Below the pieces are notes generated by a model. The model was given only the letters and a program-made list of their open reading frames with translations, was not told the origin of the DNA and did no database searches. This document shows positions 1 through 8,281 of a stretch of 13,167 nt of DNA, piece after piece. This DNA is from an uncultured Bacteroides sp. (GTDB lineage: Bacteria > Bacteroidota > Bacteroidia > Bacteroidales > Bacteroidaceae). The stretch covers positions 1 to 13,167 of the forward strand of contig CAJKOW010000047.1 in NCBI GenBank assembly GCA_905201685.1. The letters are read 5' to 3'. The stretch's first letter is position 1, and the number at the start of each line of letters is the position of its first letter. Both the position numbers and the translations under genes were made by a program.

Positions 1-55
1 ACCTGTAACCGGCTGATCCGTAGTCAGCTACTCTATTCAGTTGAGCTACGCGGCC
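1..55 (-). tRNA. tRNA-Arg (anticodon ACG), 3' part cut off by the window edge
   Basis: Read on the minus strand, the acceptor 5' strand GGCCGCG starts at 55. It is followed by TA and the D-stem GCTC. An anticodon arm then appears with stem GCTGA/TCAGC around the seven-base loop CTACGGA, which places ACG at the anticodon and so predicts arginine (CGN codons after A34-to-inosine editing). The first strand of the T-arm (ACAGG, then T) is reached just before position 1. The rest of the T-arm, the 3' acceptor strand and the discriminator base lie outside the window. A matching promoter lies directly upstream. Confidence 0.92.
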
Positions 56-72
56 TTTTTGTTTAACGGGTG

Positions 73-103
73 CAAAGATACAGCATATTTTTGAATTAGC
101 AAA
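73..103 (-). promoter_or_regulatory. Bacteroides-type promoter for tRNA-Arg
   Basis: On the minus strand, TTTG (100-103) is followed by a 19-nt spacer and TATCTTTG (73-80). This matches the known Bacteroides primary sigma factor consensus TTTG-N19-21-TAnnTTTG at every defined base. The predicted transcript would begin a few bases downstream of 73, about 10-15 nt before the mature tRNA 5' end at 55. It is the cleanest promoter in the window. Confidence 0.85.
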
Positions 104-130
104 CAAAACCCAGTTTTTTTTTGCAAAAAA

Positions 131-2431
131 TCATTCAATAAACCGATAGTTAAACAACTGCCATCCCAATGTGATGCCTACATTCCATTCTTTTTTGGGT
201 GAGCTATAATGGTTTACGTATGCTGAAATTGCTCCGAAAGGCAAATGACACACAAGTGACAATTCGCCTATATATTCGAAGCGGCTGAATACTTTTCCGT
301 AGTATGCCTTATTGAACGCATTCTTCATAATAGGGAAAATGGGTACAAACCCATAAAACTCGGTACGTACTTGAAACATATCATTCAACACATATATAGG
401 TTTAATACCTGCAGCAATATACTGATTCGCTCTAAAAGCCTCGTTGTAAACCAATTCGCTATGCGGAGTAGGAGAAAAATCGCATGCCTGCATCATCGTA
501 GCCGTATAATTCTCCGAGAAGTTTTTCGATGAATAGACAGCTTCAGCCATCCAGCCTAAGGTAAAATTAGGGCTCATGGCATGATAGGCCTCTTTCATGT
601 AAGAAATCTGAAGCCACGACTGCCTCTTTTTCCATGATGAAGCTTCCGTTGTCGTAGAACTTCCAGAAATAAACTTTTCTCTACCCGTAAAAATCTGAGC
701 GATCAGCTTCTCGTAATAACCTTTAGTGGCATACTGCCTCACATTAAGCGTACTTCCATAAAAGCCAATGGCTCCACCCAGCAGACGATACACACTCTGA
801 TCTGAACGATCCTTCTCAAAATCAATCACATTTGACTGAAAATAATTATCTTCCAGTTTACCAATACCAAAACTGAATTCAGCCCGTTTGTTGGCAAGGA
901 ATGGCAAAGCAACCATCAACTTCAGGAAACGTTCGTCTTTCGAATTGAAAGAAGGTATGTCGTGCTTGGAAAACAGCTTATCCTTTTTATAATAGTCAAA
1001 GGTACTGATTGATGCTATCAGACGATAGGACGTCGGAATATGTGTCGGCAAATCTATTCTTGCCATAAATTGGGCATTATTATACACTTTACCTATCTGA
1101 CCGTCAATAGTCAGCTCCTTCGAGTAATAGTTCAAATTCTGATAACCGACACCCAAGTATATCTGATTGGAGCTGGTGGTTGATACGCTTCCCCCGACAC
1201 GAACCGAAAAACTATCTTCCATTTTCACCTTCAGATGAAGAGAATAGAGATCGGACGTCGGATCATAAACGGCATGAGGGATTATTTCTGAAATCATATT
1301 GTCTGCCAGTAGGCGGAAATAACCCCGTTTCAAATCTTCGTAAGTGAAAATGGTATGCGGATCATCATGAAATTCCTTTTTGATATATGCCTGCTGCTGA
1401 GGATTGGCTCCATCAATATAGATATCGCGAAAACGGAATTGCGGGAGATTACTCCGATAAACCATTCGTCGCAGCCGTATATTATCGGCATTCACCCTTC
1501 GGTGAACACGGCTTTTAATTGAATCCATCATACTCATCGTACGATTATAACCGATATCGTGCAGCTCGTCAAGCCTGTCGAAGTCCAGCAAATTCACATC
1601 ATTGTATTTAAATGTCATCACTATGCCTAAGGAATCGGGAATAGAATAATCAGTCTTTTGCATAACCATGTTTTCTATCTGGCTCATCAGGTCGTTCTCG
1701 TTCGGTTTGCTGGGATTAGCTGCCACTACACTGCCTATAATCACATCCGGATGAAAATCTTCGCGCATCACATCGGTAGGGAAATTATTGTAAATGCCTC
1801 CGTCGTAAGCCAGAATACTGTCTATTTCGATAGGCTTGAATACAAAAGGGAAACTCATGGATGCCCTAACGGCATCTCCCAAATCTCCATTGCGCATGAT
1901 CAAAGGCTTTTTATTGTACACATCGGAAGCCACGCACCGGAAGGGAACAAACAAATCATCAAAATCGCCACGGCATGCTGCTGTAGAACGTGCAAAAAGT
2001 TCTACAAAGACCAGATTCATCTGAATCGGGCTAACCATACTTGTTGGCAACCGCAACGACTTGGAACGCAATGAATCCTTAAAAGCAAAACGAATATTAA
2101 GAAACTCCGGTGTAGGCCTTCCTTTCTTAAAATAGTATTCATATTGGGATTCTACCTGCCCTGAATACCAACGCTTGAAATCGGGAGAACGCAAAAGAGC
2201 CTCCATGTCATCGGGCGAATAGCCCATTGCATACAAAGATCCTACAATAGCTCCCATCGAAGTTCCTGCAATATAATCGATCGGAATGTTATTCTCTTCC
2301 AAAGCACGGATTATGCCAATATGAGTCATGCCCTTGGCACCACCACCGCTTAGCACAAGCCCCACCTTCTGTGCCTGCACAAAGCGAAAACAGAACAATG
2401 CCAATAGAAAAAGCAACAGATATCTTTTCAT
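131..2431 (-). CDS. secreted patatin-like phospholipase with POTRA and outer-membrane barrel
   Basis: A 766-residue protein expected to be exported and anchored in the outer membrane, with a lipid acyl hydrolase (phospholipase A-like) domain. Residues 1-20 form a signal peptide (Lys-Arg, hydrophobic core, cleavage likely after Ala20). The patatin domain covers about 22-325. It has the glycine-rich oxyanion motif GGGAKG (29-34), the nucleophile elbow GTSMG (Ser58) and the catalytic DGG (Asp210), so the Ser-Asp dyad is intact. Residues about 331-405 (starting FRFRDIYIDGAN) resemble a POTRA domain. About 408-766 alternates polar and aromatic residues like a BamA/TpsB-type 16-strand barrel. This layout matches type Vd autotransporters such as PlpD. 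In Bacteroidota the barrel may instead hold the enzyme at the surface or in the periplasm; which applies here cannot be read from sequence. It ends in FIE, not the usual terminal aromatic residue. It lies 111 nt downstream of the exonuclease gene on the same strand and may share its transcript. Confidence 0.88.
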   Translation of the reverse strand: MKRYLLLFLLALFCFRFVQAQKVGLVLSGGGAKGMTHIGIIRALEENNIPIDYIAGTSMGAIVGSLYAMGYSPDDMEALLRSPDFKRWYSGQVESQYEYYFKKGRPTPEFLNIRFAFKDSLRSKSLRLPTSMVSPIQMNLVFVELFARSTAACRGDFDDLFVPFRCVASDVYNKKPLIMRNGDLGDAVRASMSFPFVFKPIEIDSILAYDGGIYNNFPTDVMREDFHPDVIIGSVVAANPSKPNENDLMSQIENMVMQKTDYSIPDSLGIVMTFKYNDVNLLDFDRLDELHDIGYNRTMSMMDSIKSRVHRRVNADNIRLRRMVYRSNLPQFRFRDIYIDGANPQQQAYIKKEFHDDPHTIFTYEDLKRGYFRLLADNMISEIIPHAVYDPTSDLYSLHLKVKMEDSFSVRVGGSVSTTSSNQIYLGVGYQNLNYYSKELTIDGQIGKVYNNAQFMARIDLPTHIPTSYRLIASISTFDYYKKDKLFSKHDIPSFNSKDERFLKLMVALPFLANKRAEFSFGIGKLEDNYFQSNVIDFEKDRSDQSVYRLLGGAIGFYGSTLNVRQYATKGYYEKLIAQIFTGREKFISGSSTTTEASSWKKRQSWLQISYMKEAYHAMSPNFTLGWMAEAVYSSKNFSENYTATMMQACDFSPTPHSELVYNEAFRANQYIAAGIKPIYVLNDMFQVRTEFYGFVPIFPIMKNAFNKAYYGKVFSRFEYIGELSLVCHLPFGAISAYVNHYSSPKKEWNVGITLGWQLFNYRFIE

Positions 2432-2470
2432 AGCTTACCGGCTAATGACGTTTCATACATGATTTATGCC

Positions 2471-2478
2471 CAAATATA
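2471..2478 (-). promoter_or_regulatory. possible -7 box upstream of the patatin gene
   Basis: TATATTTG on the minus strand matches TAnnTTTG and lies 39 nt upstream of the start codon at 2431. No good -33 TTTG lies at the usual 19-21 nt spacing. The nearest TTTG is only about 12 nt away. The gene may have its own weak promoter or be read from the exonuclease promoter. Confidence 0.35.
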
Positions 2479-2542
2479 CACAATAGTCCACAAAAAGCAC
2501 GATTTCATCGAACTTTTTTATCAGCATGTACCAACACAGACA

Positions 2543-3298
2543 TTAAAGGTCAATATCAACTTCTACCGGACAATGATCGGAACCATATATGTCGGTATGT
2601 ATCTTTGCATCTTTCAGTCGAGGTTGCAAGCGGTTGGAAACCAGAAAATAGTCGATACGCCACCCGGCATTCTTTTCACGGGCACGAAAGCGATAAGACC
2701 ACCATGAATATATGTCTTTCTGTTCAGGATAGAAGTAACGGAACGTATCTGTAAAGCCCGAATCGAGCAGAATAGTAAACTTTTCGCGTTCTTCGTCCGT
2801 AAAACCGGCGTTACGCCGATTGGTCTTCGGATTTTTTAAGTCAATTTCCTTATGTGCAACATTAAGGTCACCACAGATGATGACCGGCTTGTGAGCATCA
2901 AGCGACAAAAGGTAGTTCCGAAAATCATCCTCCCACGTCATGCGGTAGTCAAGTCTCCGAAGTTCGTCCTGAGAATTGGGGGTATATACGGTAACTAAAT
3001 AAAATTCAGGCATTTCGAGGGTGATGACACGTCCCTCTTTATCATGATGTTCTACGTCTATGCCTTTTGTTACCCGAATCGGAGTATGGCGGGTAAAGAT
3101 TGCCGTTCCCGAATACCCTTTCTTTTCCGCATAATTCCAGTAGGAAGTATAGCCTTCAAACTGTAAGTCCAATTGTCCTTCTTGCATCTTTGTCTCCTGC
3201 AAGCAAAAGAAATCGGCATCCAACTGCTTGAAAGCGTCTCCAAACCCCTTATCATTACAGGCACGCAACCCGTTTACATTCCAAGATATAAATTTCAT
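2543..3298 (-). CDS. xth: exodeoxyribonuclease III / AP endonuclease (ExoA/Xth family)
   Basis: A 251-residue cytoplasmic base-excision-repair enzyme of the endonuclease/exonuclease/phosphatase fold. It is expected to cut DNA at abasic sites and to remove 3' blocking groups and nucleotides. The metal-binding and catalytic motifs are complete: WNVNG (Asn7), LQETK (Glu35), VYTPN (Tyr105), GDLN (Asp144, Asn146), WRIDYF (213-218) and a C-terminal SDH (Asp241-His242). Length is normal for the family (about 250-270). I chose the ATG at 3298 because homologues begin MKFISWN. The frame stays open upstream, with in-frame ATGs at 3322 and 3382 adding 8 or 28 residues that do not look like family sequence. 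A good promoter ends just upstream of 3382, so all three starts would be on the transcript. The gene stands between the htpG terminator and the patatin gene. Confidence 0.93.
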   Translation of the reverse strand: MKFISWNVNGLRACNDKGFGDAFKQLDADFFCLQETKMQEGQLDLQFEGYTSYWNYAEKKGYSGTAIFTRHTPIRVTKGIDVEHHDKEGRVITLEMPEFYLVTVYTPNSQDELRRLDYRMTWEDDFRNYLLSLDAHKPVIICGDLNVAHKEIDLKNPKTNRRNAGFTDEEREKFTILLDSGFTDTFRYFYPEQKDIYSWWSYRFRAREKNAGWRIDYFLVSNRLQPRLKDAKIHTDIYGSDHCPVEVDIDL

Positions 3299-3335
3299 TT
3301 CATACTGTTTTTTATGGTTCATATTTCTTTTCGTG

Positions 3336-3366
3336 CCGGACACATCTGCCCCCCCGAAAAGTCCGG
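3336..3366 (-). other. inverted repeat with a G7 run in the leader of the exonuclease gene
   Basis: Perfect 6-bp arms CCGGAC/GTCCGG (3336-3341 and 3361-3366) enclose 19 nt that contain seven consecutive G on the transcribed strand (C7 on plus, 3349-3355). It lies within the predicted 5' untranslated region of the exonuclease transcript, about 40-70 nt before the chosen start. The stem is short, so a function is uncertain. Confidence 0.35.
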
Positions 3367-3405
3367 TGAGCGTATTCTGCATACAATGTCCGACAAATCA
3401 ATATA

Positions 3406-3437
3406 CAAACATATAAAAAACTCCGAAAACCCTCAAA
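3406..3437 (-). promoter_or_regulatory. Bacteroides-type promoter for the exonuclease III gene
   Basis: On the minus strand, TTTG (3434-3437), a 20-nt spacer and TATGTTTG (3406-3413) match the Bacteroides consensus at all defined bases. Transcription would start near 3400, giving a leader of about 100 nt before the start at 3298. Confidence 0.72.
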
Positions 3438-3452
3438 CCTATACGCCCAATG

Positions 3453-3473
3453 TTTCTGCGATTGGAGCAGAAA
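3453..3473. other. 7-bp inverted repeat between the htpG terminator and the exonuclease promoter
   Basis: TTTCTGC (3453-3459) and GCAGAAA (3467-3473) are perfect inverted repeats around a 7-nt loop. No T-run follows on either strand, so it is not a standard terminator. It lies just upstream of the -33 box at 3434-3437 and could be an operator or chance symmetry. Confidence 0.3.
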
Positions 3474-3520
3474 AGATGTATTTCGGAACTGTTTAGGGCG
3501 AAAACCTTACGCAACAGCAT

Positions 3521-3554
3521 AAAAAAAGGATGTACCCTCAGCGGATACATCCTT
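3521..3554 (-). terminator. intrinsic terminator of htpG
   Basis: Directly after the htpG stop, arms AAGGATGTA (3526-3534) and TACATCCTT (3546-3554) pair over 9 bp around an 11-nt loop. On the transcribed minus strand the stem runs into seven T (3527-3521). This is a standard rho-independent terminator and separates htpG from the exonuclease gene. Confidence 0.85.
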
Positions 3555-3582
3555 CCTTTCCATCTGTAGTAAAATGAACTAC

Positions 3583-5631
3583 TTATTTTATGAGTTCCAA
3601 ACTTCTCTTTACAAAGTCGTTCAACGAAGCACCCTTCAGCATACCATTCTGAAGCAGAGCCAAGTCAATGAGTTGGCGAACAATTTTGTTCTTTGAGGCA
3701 TACTCTGCCCAAATGTTCTCTTTCTGCTTCTTCAGATCTTCCCACTTCTTGTCGAGCTCGTTTACTTCATCTTTCTCGGCAGTAGGAATTTCTTCATCCT
3801 TCTTGCCTTCCTGAGCCTTCTTCAATTCCGTACGACGGGCATGTACATCATCCATCTCCTTTTGAACCGGAGCTATCTCAGAAGCGCAAGCTGTTTCTTC
3901 ATCGTTCAGAACTTCCTTTACCAGGCGATGGTCAGAATTAAGAACCAAATTGAACATATCGGGCATTTCTCCGTAGAAACTCATGCCGGCTTGAATATTG
4001 GCCATTTCCTTCATACGGCGCATATATTCGCTTTGAGTAATCATCACCGGTGCGGCATTTTCTCCCAAAGCTTGAGCTGAAACATGAAATTCTGCCTTAT
4101 CCATTGTCGGCAACTGGCTCTTGAAGATGTGTGCAAGTGCCTCCTGTTTAGCTCCTTCCAGTATTTCCCCTTTCTTGTCCTCTTTCACAATCAGGTTGTC
4201 TATCACATCGCTGTCCACACGAGTAAAACGTGATTTTTCGAACTTTTGCTCCAGCATGCCTACTACGGCTATATCCAACTGACCATCCATCAGCAATACA
4301 TTATAACCTTTGTTCTTCGCAGCTTCAATGTAACTGTACTGTTCGTCCTTGTTGTTGGCATACAGATAGATCAGATTTCCATCCTTGTCAGTCTGATTGT
4401 CTTTAATCAGAGTCTTATATTCATCGAACGTATAATACTTGGAATCGGTGTCGATGAAAAGGGCAAAATCTTTAGCTCTGTCGTAGAAATCTTCCTGCGT
4501 CAGCATACCATAGTTGATGAAGATCTTCAAATCGTTCCACTTTTCCTCGAACTGCTTGCGGTCGTTCTTAAAGATGGATTGCAAACGGTCGGCCACCTTC
4601 TTGGTGATATAGGTTGAAATCTTCTTCACGTTAGAGTCGCTCTGCAGATAAGAACGTGATACGTTCAACGGGATATCCGGAGAATCGAGCACTCCATGAA
4701 GCAAGGTCAGGAAGTCGGGCACAATACCTTCGACGGAATCGGTCACATAAACCTGATTGCAATACAGTTGTATCTTATTCTTAGTCAGTTCGATGTTACT
4801 CTTTACCTTCGGGAAGTAAAGGATACCGGTCAGATGGAACGGATAGTCCACATTCAGGTGTATCCAGAACAACGGCTCGTCGGACATCGGGTAGAGGTCG
4901 CGATAGAATGCCTTATAATCTTCATCCTTCAGTTCGCTGGGCTTGCGTGTCCACAACGGAGTAGTCTCGTTAATGATGTTGTCCTCGGCTGTTTCTACCT
5001 GCTTGCCGTCTTTCCATTCTTTCTTCTTACCAAAAGCAACGGGTACGGGCAAGAAGCTGCAATACTTCTTCAACAAGCCCGAGATGCGGGACTCTTCAAG
5101 GAATTCCTTGCAATCGTCGTCGATATACAATACGATATCGGTACCACGGTCAGCCTTATCGCAATCCTCAATGGTAAACTCTGGACTTCCGTCACAGGTC
5201 CACTTCACCGCCTGAGCTCCTTCCTTGCACGACTTGGTAATGATTTCCACCTTTTTGGCTACCATGAAAGCCGAGTAAAATCCAAGTCCGAAGTGACCAA
5301 TAATGGCATTGGCGTCGTTCTTGTATTTCTCCAGGAAGTCGTTGGCTCCTGAAAAGGCTATCTGATTGATATATTTATCTATCTCTTCGGCTGTAAGACC
5401 CAAGCCACGGTCGGACACGGTTATAGTATCTTTGCCCAGTGTGACGTGAATGGTCAGATCGCCCATTTCGCCTTTATACTCGCCGATGGAAGCAAGGGTT
5501 TTCAGCTTCTGAGTAGCATCTACGGCATTGGACACCAGCTCACGCAAGAAGATCTCATGATCGCTGTACAAAAACTTTTTAATAACGGGGAATATGTTTT
5601 CGGTTGTTACCCCAATGTTTCCTTTCTGCAT
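3583..5631 (-). CDS. htpG: molecular chaperone HtpG (bacterial Hsp90)
   Basis: A 682-residue cytosolic homodimeric ATP-dependent chaperone of the GHKL superfamily. The N-terminal ATPase domain shows ELVSNAVDA (Glu31, Asn35, Asp38), DRGLGLT (Asp74), the lid motif GHFGLGF (112-118) and DRGTDI (161-166). The middle domain carries LNVSR with Arg326, the residue that contacts the ATP phosphate. The C-terminal dimerisation domain covers about 510-682. It contains a charged Lys/Glu-rich stretch (about 605-650) that helps make it longer than the 624-residue E. coli protein; the length is normal for Bacteroidota. The start is fixed by the conserved N-terminus beginning MQKGNIGVTTENIFP. The gene follows clpC on the same strand, but a clpC terminator lies between them. 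I found no convincing TAnnTTTG box in the 110-nt gap, so its promoter is unresolved. It may use an alternative sigma factor or read-through. Confidence 0.98.
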   Translation of the reverse strand: MQKGNIGVTTENIFPVIKKFLYSDHEIFLRELVSNAVDATQKLKTLASIGEYKGEMGDLTIHVTLGKDTITVSDRGLGLTAEEIDKYINQIAFSGANDFLEKYKNDANAIIGHFGLGFYSAFMVAKKVEIITKSCKEGAQAVKWTCDGSPEFTIEDCDKADRGTDIVLYIDDDCKEFLEESRISGLLKKYCSFLPVPVAFGKKKEWKDGKQVETAEDNIINETTPLWTRKPSELKDEDYKAFYRDLYPMSDEPLFWIHLNVDYPFHLTGILYFPKVKSNIELTKNKIQLYCNQVYVTDSVEGIVPDFLTLLHGVLDSPDIPLNVSRSYLQSDSNVKKISTYITKKVADRLQSIFKNDRKQFEEKWNDLKIFINYGMLTQEDFYDRAKDFALFIDTDSKYYTFDEYKTLIKDNQTDKDGNLIYLYANNKDEQYSYIEAAKNKGYNVLLMDGQLDIAVVGMLEQKFEKSRFTRVDSDVIDNLIVKEDKKGEILEGAKQEALAHIFKSQLPTMDKAEFHVSAQALGENAAPVMITQSEYMRRMKEMANIQAGMSFYGEMPDMFNLVLNSDHRLVKEVLNDEETACASEIAPVQKEMDDVHARRTELKKAQEGKKDEEIPTAEKDEVNELDKKWEDLKKQKENIWAEYASKNKIVRQLIDLALLQNGMLKGASLNDFVKRSLELIK

Positions 5632-5685
5632 AATAATAGGATATTTTTAGGTTTTTACTTTTTTATTCTTTGCCCATAGAAAAAC

Positions 5686-5719
5686 AAAAAAAATGCCAGC
5701 CCCGCAGGACTGACATTTT
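5686..5719 (-). terminator. intrinsic terminator of clpC
   Basis: Arms CTGACATTTT (5710-5719) and AAAATGCCAG (5690-5699) form a 10-bp stem with one G·T wobble, around a GC-rich 10-nt loop. On the minus strand it is followed by eight T (5693-5686). It starts 22 nt after the clpC stop codon. Confidence 0.85.
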
Positions 5720-5741
5720 GTCTGTATAAAATGAATTACTG

Positions 5742-8276
5742 TCAACCTTTTTGCATCTTCAGCTCATCCTTATCGGCATCCCACGTGACATGAATGGTGT
5801 CACCGACCTGCGCGCCGCCAGAAACAATCAGCTCGGACAAGCCATCTTCCAGATAATTCTGGATAGCACGCTTCAGCGGACGGGCACCAAACTGTACGTC
5901 GTAACCTTTCTTGGCCAGAAACTTTTTGGCATCGTCGCTCACATCGATGTGATAACCAATGGCTTCCAAACGTTCGAAAAGTCCCTTCAGTTCGATGTCA
6001 ACTATGCGTGTGATGGCATCGAGCGACAGCTGGTCGAAAGTGATAATCTCGTCAAGACGATTCAAAAACTCGGGCGAGAAGGTTTTGTTCAACGCCTTCT
6101 GTATAACACCACGCGAGTATTCCTTATCATCAGTACGGTTTTGCGCAGCAAATCCAACACCACGTCCGAATTCCTTCAGCTGACGGGTACCGATGTTGGA
6201 AGTCAGGATAATAACGGTGTTCTTGAAGTCGATCGTACGACCTACATTGTCAGTCAGACGTCCTTCGTCGAGCACTTGCAACAAGATGTTGAACACGTCG
6301 GGATGTGCTTTCTCGATTTCATCCAACAAGATGATGGAGTAGGGCTTACGACGTACTTTTTCGGTAAGCTGACCGCCTTCCTCGTAACCGACATATCCCG
6401 GAGCGGCACCTATCATACGCGAGACGGTATATTTCTCCATATATTCGCTCATGTCGATACGTATCAGTGCATCGTCCGAGCCGAACATATAACGTGCCAA
6501 CTGCTTGGCCAAGTGAGTTTTACCCACACCCGTAGGCCCCAGGAACATAAAGGTACCGATGGGGCGATTAGGATCTTTCAGGCCTACGCGGCTACGCAAA
6601 ATAGCCTTTACCAGCTTGTCGATAGCAACATCTTGTGCAATGACCTTCGATTGAAGGGCTTCTTTCATGCCGGCCAGTTTCAATCCTTCGGCTTGTGCCA
6701 TACGCTGTACAGGTACGCCCGACATCATCGACACCACGTTGGCTATCTCTTCTTCGCCCACTGTCTGACGATGGTCTTTCAGATGAGCTTCCCAGTCGGC
6801 TTTCATCGATTCCAGTTGGGCCGAAAGCTCTTTCTCGCGGTCGCGATAGCTGGCAGCCAGTTCAAAGTTTTGCGACTTCACGGCTTCACCTTTCTGGATA
6901 CGGGCCTCTTCTATTAGTTTCTCCTGTTCTTCAATCTCCTTGGGAGCATTGATATTGGTCAGATGTACGCGCGAACCGGCTTCGTCGAGGGCATCAATGG
7001 CTTTGTCAGGGAAATTACGGTCGCTGATATAGCGTGCTGTCAACTTGACACATGCTTCCAAGGCTTCGTCAGTATAGGTGACGTTGTGATGGTCTTCGTA
7101 CTTATCCTTGATGTTTTTCAATATCTGAAGAGTTTCCTCGGCTGTGGTAGGTTCTACCATTACTTTCTGGAAACGGCGCTCCAAAGCTCCGTCTTTCTCG
7201 ATGCTCTTGCGGTATTCGTCCAACGTAGTAGCGCCGATGCACTGTATCTCGCCACGAGCCAGTGCCGGCTTCAGCATATTGGCGGCATCCATGCTTCCTG
7301 CAGCAGCTCCCGCACCGACTATGGTATGGATCTCGTCAATAAAGAGGATAACGTCGGGATTCTTTTGCAACTCATTGATAATGGACCGGATGCGCTCTTC
7401 AAATTGGCCGCGGTATTTGGTACCGGCCACCACGCTCGACATGTCGAGCATAACGACACGCTTATCGAAGAGGACGCGCGACACCTTCTTCTGATTGATG
7501 CGCAACGCCAGGCCTTCGACAATGGCCGACTTGCCCACACCGGGTTCGCCTATCAGCACCGGGTTGTTCTTCTTACGACGGCTTAGAATCTGAGCCAGCC
7601 GTTCTATCTCGCGTTCGCGGCCAACAACAGGGTCCAGTTTGCCCTCGGCAGCTGCACGCGTGATGTCCGTACCGAAGTTGTCGAGCACGGGCGTATCATT
7701 GGCCGATTTCCTTGCCGTAGCTTGAGCGGTCGAAGAAGCGCCGCCTGCATTACGTCCGCTGTCTTGTCCGGAACGAGGCATGTCCATCTCTTCGTCATCA
7801 TCGTCATCCTCGGTAAAGCCCATACCGGAATTCGGATTGGTTGATTTCTTCGTAAGCAATTCGAATACAGACTGATAGCTGATATAGTCATCGTTGAGCA
7901 CAATGGCAGCCATGTTGTTTTCGTCTTTCAGAATGGCCAGCAACAAGTGTTCCGTATCGGTCAGTTCGCTTTTCAGCAGGCGAGCTTCGAGCATGCTCAT
8001 CTTTAATATGCGGGATGCTGTGGGCGAGAAAGACATTTCTCCCTCCGTCAGCATATTATCGTCTTCGGCATCTCTCAACTGCTCTTCGAGACGCTTCTTG
8101 ATTAAATTCAAGTTTGCATCGAGCTTCGTCAGCACTTCAACTGCCTTTCCTCCGCCGTCGCGCAAGATGCCAAGCAGCAGATGCTCAGGGCCGATAATGC
8201 TGTTTCCCAGCCGATTGGCTTCTTCTTTACTATAAGTCAGTACGTCTGAAACTCTTTGTGAAAATTGATTGTTCAT
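5742..8276 (-). CDS. clpC: ATP-dependent Clp protease ATP-binding subunit ClpC
   Basis: An 844-residue class I Clp/Hsp100 AAA+ unfoldase that feeds substrates to the ClpP peptidase in the cytosol. The N domain has two Clp_N repeats (about 5-145). A linker with a strongly acidic run (157-165, five Asp) leads to AAA+ module 1, with Walker A GEPGVGKS (243-250), Walker B LFIDE (311-315) and arginines in ALERRF. A UVR-type coiled-coil middle domain follows (about 447-500). AAA+ module 2 has Walker A GPTGVGKT (580-587), Walker B IILLDE (648-653) and sensor-2 GARPLKR (797-803). The short UVR-type middle domain and the VGF tripeptide at 707-709, at the ClpP-docking loop, favour ClpC over the disaggregase ClpB. 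Length is slightly above Bacillus ClpC (810), mainly from the linker. The start has a strong Shine-Dalgarno sequence. No ctsR, mcsA or mcsB gene lies nearby, unlike in Firmicutes. Confidence 0.97.
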   Translation of the reverse strand: MNNQFSQRVSDVLTYSKEEANRLGNSIIGPEHLLLGILRDGGGKAVEVLTKLDANLNLIKKRLEEQLRDAEDDNMLTEGEMSFSPTASRILKMSMLEARLLKSELTDTEHLLLAILKDENNMAAIVLNDDYISYQSVFELLTKKSTNPNSGMGFTEDDDDDEEMDMPRSGQDSGRNAGGASSTAQATARKSANDTPVLDNFGTDITRAAAEGKLDPVVGREREIERLAQILSRRKKNNPVLIGEPGVGKSAIVEGLALRINQKKVSRVLFDKRVVMLDMSSVVAGTKYRGQFEERIRSIINELQKNPDVILFIDEIHTIVGAGAAAGSMDAANMLKPALARGEIQCIGATTLDEYRKSIEKDGALERRFQKVMVEPTTAEETLQILKNIKDKYEDHHNVTYTDEALEACVKLTARYISDRNFPDKAIDALDEAGSRVHLTNINAPKEIEEQEKLIEEARIQKGEAVKSQNFELAASYRDREKELSAQLESMKADWEAHLKDHRQTVGEEEIANVVSMMSGVPVQRMAQAEGLKLAGMKEALQSKVIAQDVAIDKLVKAILRSRVGLKDPNRPIGTFMFLGPTGVGKTHLAKQLARYMFGSDDALIRIDMSEYMEKYTVSRMIGAAPGYVGYEEGGQLTEKVRRKPYSIILLDEIEKAHPDVFNILLQVLDEGRLTDNVGRTIDFKNTVIILTSNIGTRQLKEFGRGVGFAAQNRTDDKEYSRGVIQKALNKTFSPEFLNRLDEIITFDQLSLDAITRIVDIELKGLFERLEAIGYHIDVSDDAKKFLAKKGYDVQFGARPLKRAIQNYLEDGLSELIVSGGAQVGDTIHVTWDADKDELKMQKG

Positions 8277-8281
8277 TGATG

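Noticed and set aside
105..126. Weak hairpin (AAAAC/GTTTT) and a TTTTTTGCAAAAAA palindrome after the patatin gene
   Set aside because: A/T-only stems with too little stability for a confident terminator. The segment also abuts the tRNA promoter, so the patatin transcript end is unresolved.
1658..2074. 138-codon plus-strand ORF opposite the patatin gene
   Set aside because: It covers the antisense of the catalytic domain; His- and Cys-rich shadow translation.
2492..2504. Small CGAT-GAA-ATCG hairpin followed by T-rich DNA after the exonuclease gene (minus strand)
   Set aside because: Only four base pairs; too weak to call a terminator, so read-through into the patatin gene stays possible.
4696..5352. 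218-codon plus-strand ORF opposite htpG
   Set aside because: Antisense shadow of htpG with no family resemblance and no promoter or ribosome site of its own.
5751..6917. 388-codon plus-strand ORF opposite clpC
   Set aside because: It lies wholly antisense to a fully conserved clpC coding region, shows no domain, and is the usual open frame opposite a codon-biased gene.
6963..7586. 207-codon plus-strand ORF opposite clpC
   Set aside because: Antisense to the first AAA+ module, whose Walker motifs fix the real frame.
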